Assembly (NCBI GenBank): GCA_963579925.1
Contig: CAUZJA010000161.1
Location: 1-6,508 of the forward strand
Direction: 5' to 3'
DNA length: 6,508 nucleotides
Source of the DNA: UBA1151 sp963579925
Lineage (GTDB): Bacteria; Chloroflexota; Dehalococcoidia; Lucifugimonadales; Lucifugimonadaceae
In this document: positions 6,255 through 6,508 of the stretch, piece by piece
Numbering within the stretch: position 1 is the stretch's first letter
Layout: every line of letters starts with the position of its first letter
The notes under the pieces: model-generated
What the model was told of the DNA's origin: nothing
Seen by the model: the letters and a program-made list of their open reading frames with translations, nothing else
Databases searched by the model: none
Position numbers and translations under genes: made by a program

Positions 6255-6281
6255 ACTGCCAACCCCGTTTGGGTCGGCAGT
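6255..6281 (-). terminator. Hairpin between the truncated gene remnant and the operon leader
   Basis: ACTGCCAACCC (6255-6265) pairs with GGGTCGGCAGT (6271-6281): ten of eleven pairs around a 5-base loop, with one A-C mismatch. On the minus strand it starts 20 nt after the TAG that ends the possible gene remnant at 6302. After it the strand reads CTTGCGTTTG, a poor T-tract. It fits a transcript end for the gene that once read into this region and would insulate the operon from it. Confidence 0.45.
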
Positions 6282-6301
6282 GATTGTCAGTCAGGTGCTA
6301 T

Positions 6302-6400
6302 CTATCTCTTTTGGGATTTCCCTGCAGACTGGGATTCAGCGTCCTCACCTTTGCCATTTCCTTGATCATGAGGAACCACCAGAACAAGTGAAACTACTGT
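6302..6400 (-). pseudogene. Possible C-terminal remnant of a gene cut by the insertion sequence
   Basis: The minus strand is open for 32 codons before a TAG at 6302-6304, running right up to the insertion sequence boundary. The residues start TVVSLVLVVPHDQGNGKGED and end in a Ser/Gln/Lys-rich tail (AGKSQKR). A hydrophobic beta-strand followed by a polar tail is what a real protein C-terminus often looks like. TVVSLVLVVP also recalls the last strand of histidine kinase ATPase domains (GTTVxLxLP), which is speculative on so few residues. A hairpin lies just after the stop. The rest of the gene would be on the far side of the insertion sequence. It could still be a chance open frame. Confidence 0.35.
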
Positions 6401-6456
6401 TGACCTGCCCCCCTCAAACGAGTCCAGTTGAAAGTTGGAAACTGGGCTCTCATGAA

Positions 6457-6462
6457 GGGAGG
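6457..6462 (+). promoter_or_regulatory. Ribosome binding site of IS3 OrfA
   Basis: GGGAGG lies five bases before the ATG at 6468. This strong site makes the otherwise very short OrfA fragment credible and excludes the longer overlapping frame that starts at GTG 6280. Confidence 0.65.
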
Positions 6463-6467
6463 CAGAA

Positions 6468-6508
6468 ATGCCAAGAAAAGGTCACAGTCCTGAGAAGATC
6501 CTGAACAA
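6468..6508 (+). CDS. IS3-family transposase OrfA, N-terminal fragment
   Basis: The first 13 codons read MPRKGHSPEKILN and the frame is open at the window edge. IS3-family OrfA proteins commonly begin MPRK-x-xPEQI-x-x-KLREAEV. OrfA is the small helix-turn-helix protein that recognises the element ends. With OrfB (DDE catalytic domain) it is made as a fusion transposase by -1 frameshifting. GGGAGG at 6457-6462, five bases upstream, fixes the ATG. Only the N-terminus is present because the window ends; there is no sign of a true truncation. Confidence 0.75.
   Translation, partial: MPRKGHSPEKILN

Larger units (their letters stand above)
6401..6508 (+). mobile_element. Left end of an IS3-family insertion sequence (cut by the window edge)
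   Basis: TGACCTGCCCCCC at 6401-6413 matches the style of terminal inverted repeats of IS3-family elements, which begin with TG and often TGACCTGC. It is followed, as usual for the family, by a short leader, a strong ribosome binding site and orfA within about 70 bases. The outer boundary could instead be the TG at 6398. The right end, the orfB transposase and the 3-4 bp target duplication lie outside the window. The element faces away from the oxidoreductase operon, so its transposase promoter does not read into it. Confidence 0.75.

Noticed and set aside
6280..6504. Plus-strand open frame of 74 codons starting at GTG
   Set aside because: It crosses the IS terminal repeat and overlaps the true OrfA start in another frame; it has no ribosome site and its composition is not protein-like.
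1..6508. CRISPR array, defence system or phage genes
   Set aside because: No regularly spaced repeats, cas-like, toxin-antitoxin, restriction or structural phage genes are seen in either strand.

Overview
The window reads as ordinary bacterial chromosome of moderate GC, with short intergenic gaps, clear Shine-Dalgarno sites and two TTG starts. The mix of a NarL-type regulator, an UlaG-like hydrolase, Gfo/Idh/MocA oxidoreductases and bicupins would suit an environmental bacterium. A Chloroflexota (SAR202-like) origin is my guess from gene style only; no marker gene in the window proves it.

Layout. The left part carries two plus-strand genes: a NarL/FixJ-type response regulator (54-839) and an UlaG-like MBL-fold hydrolase (about 1038-1760). 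Two GC-rich hairpins lie between them. The hydrolase converges, with a 12-nt gap, on a minus-strand gene for a small HExxH zinc metalloprotein (2264-1773).

The main feature is a tight minus-strand gene cluster. In transcription order it has two unlike Gfo/Idh/MocA oxidoreductases (6139-5114 and 5098-3968), then two paralogous bicupin proteins (3948-3151 and 3123-2338). Gaps are 15, 19 and 27 nt, so they are very probably one operon. A 73-nt gap containing a strong hairpin separates it from the metalloprotein gene. A likely reading is a catabolic or isomerising module for a sugar, polyol or other hydroxylated compound: NAD(P)-dependent oxidoreductases act on the hydroxyl group, and the cupins act as metal-dependent isomerase, epimerase or dioxygenase-type enzymes. 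The substrate cannot be read from the sequence, and no transporter, kinase or regulator for it is visible.

The right edge (from about 6401) is the left end of an IS3-family insertion sequence: a terminal repeat starting TGACCTGCCCCC, a strong ribosome binding site, and the first 13 codons of OrfA. The DNA next to it (6302-6400, minus strand) looks like the last 32 codons of a gene cut by the insertion, followed by a hairpin.

No CRISPR array, tRNA, rRNA or phage feature was found. The most unusual points are substitutions at key sites in otherwise intact genes: a proline in the recognition helix and a missing acidic residue in the response regulator, and two lost metal ligands in one bicupin.
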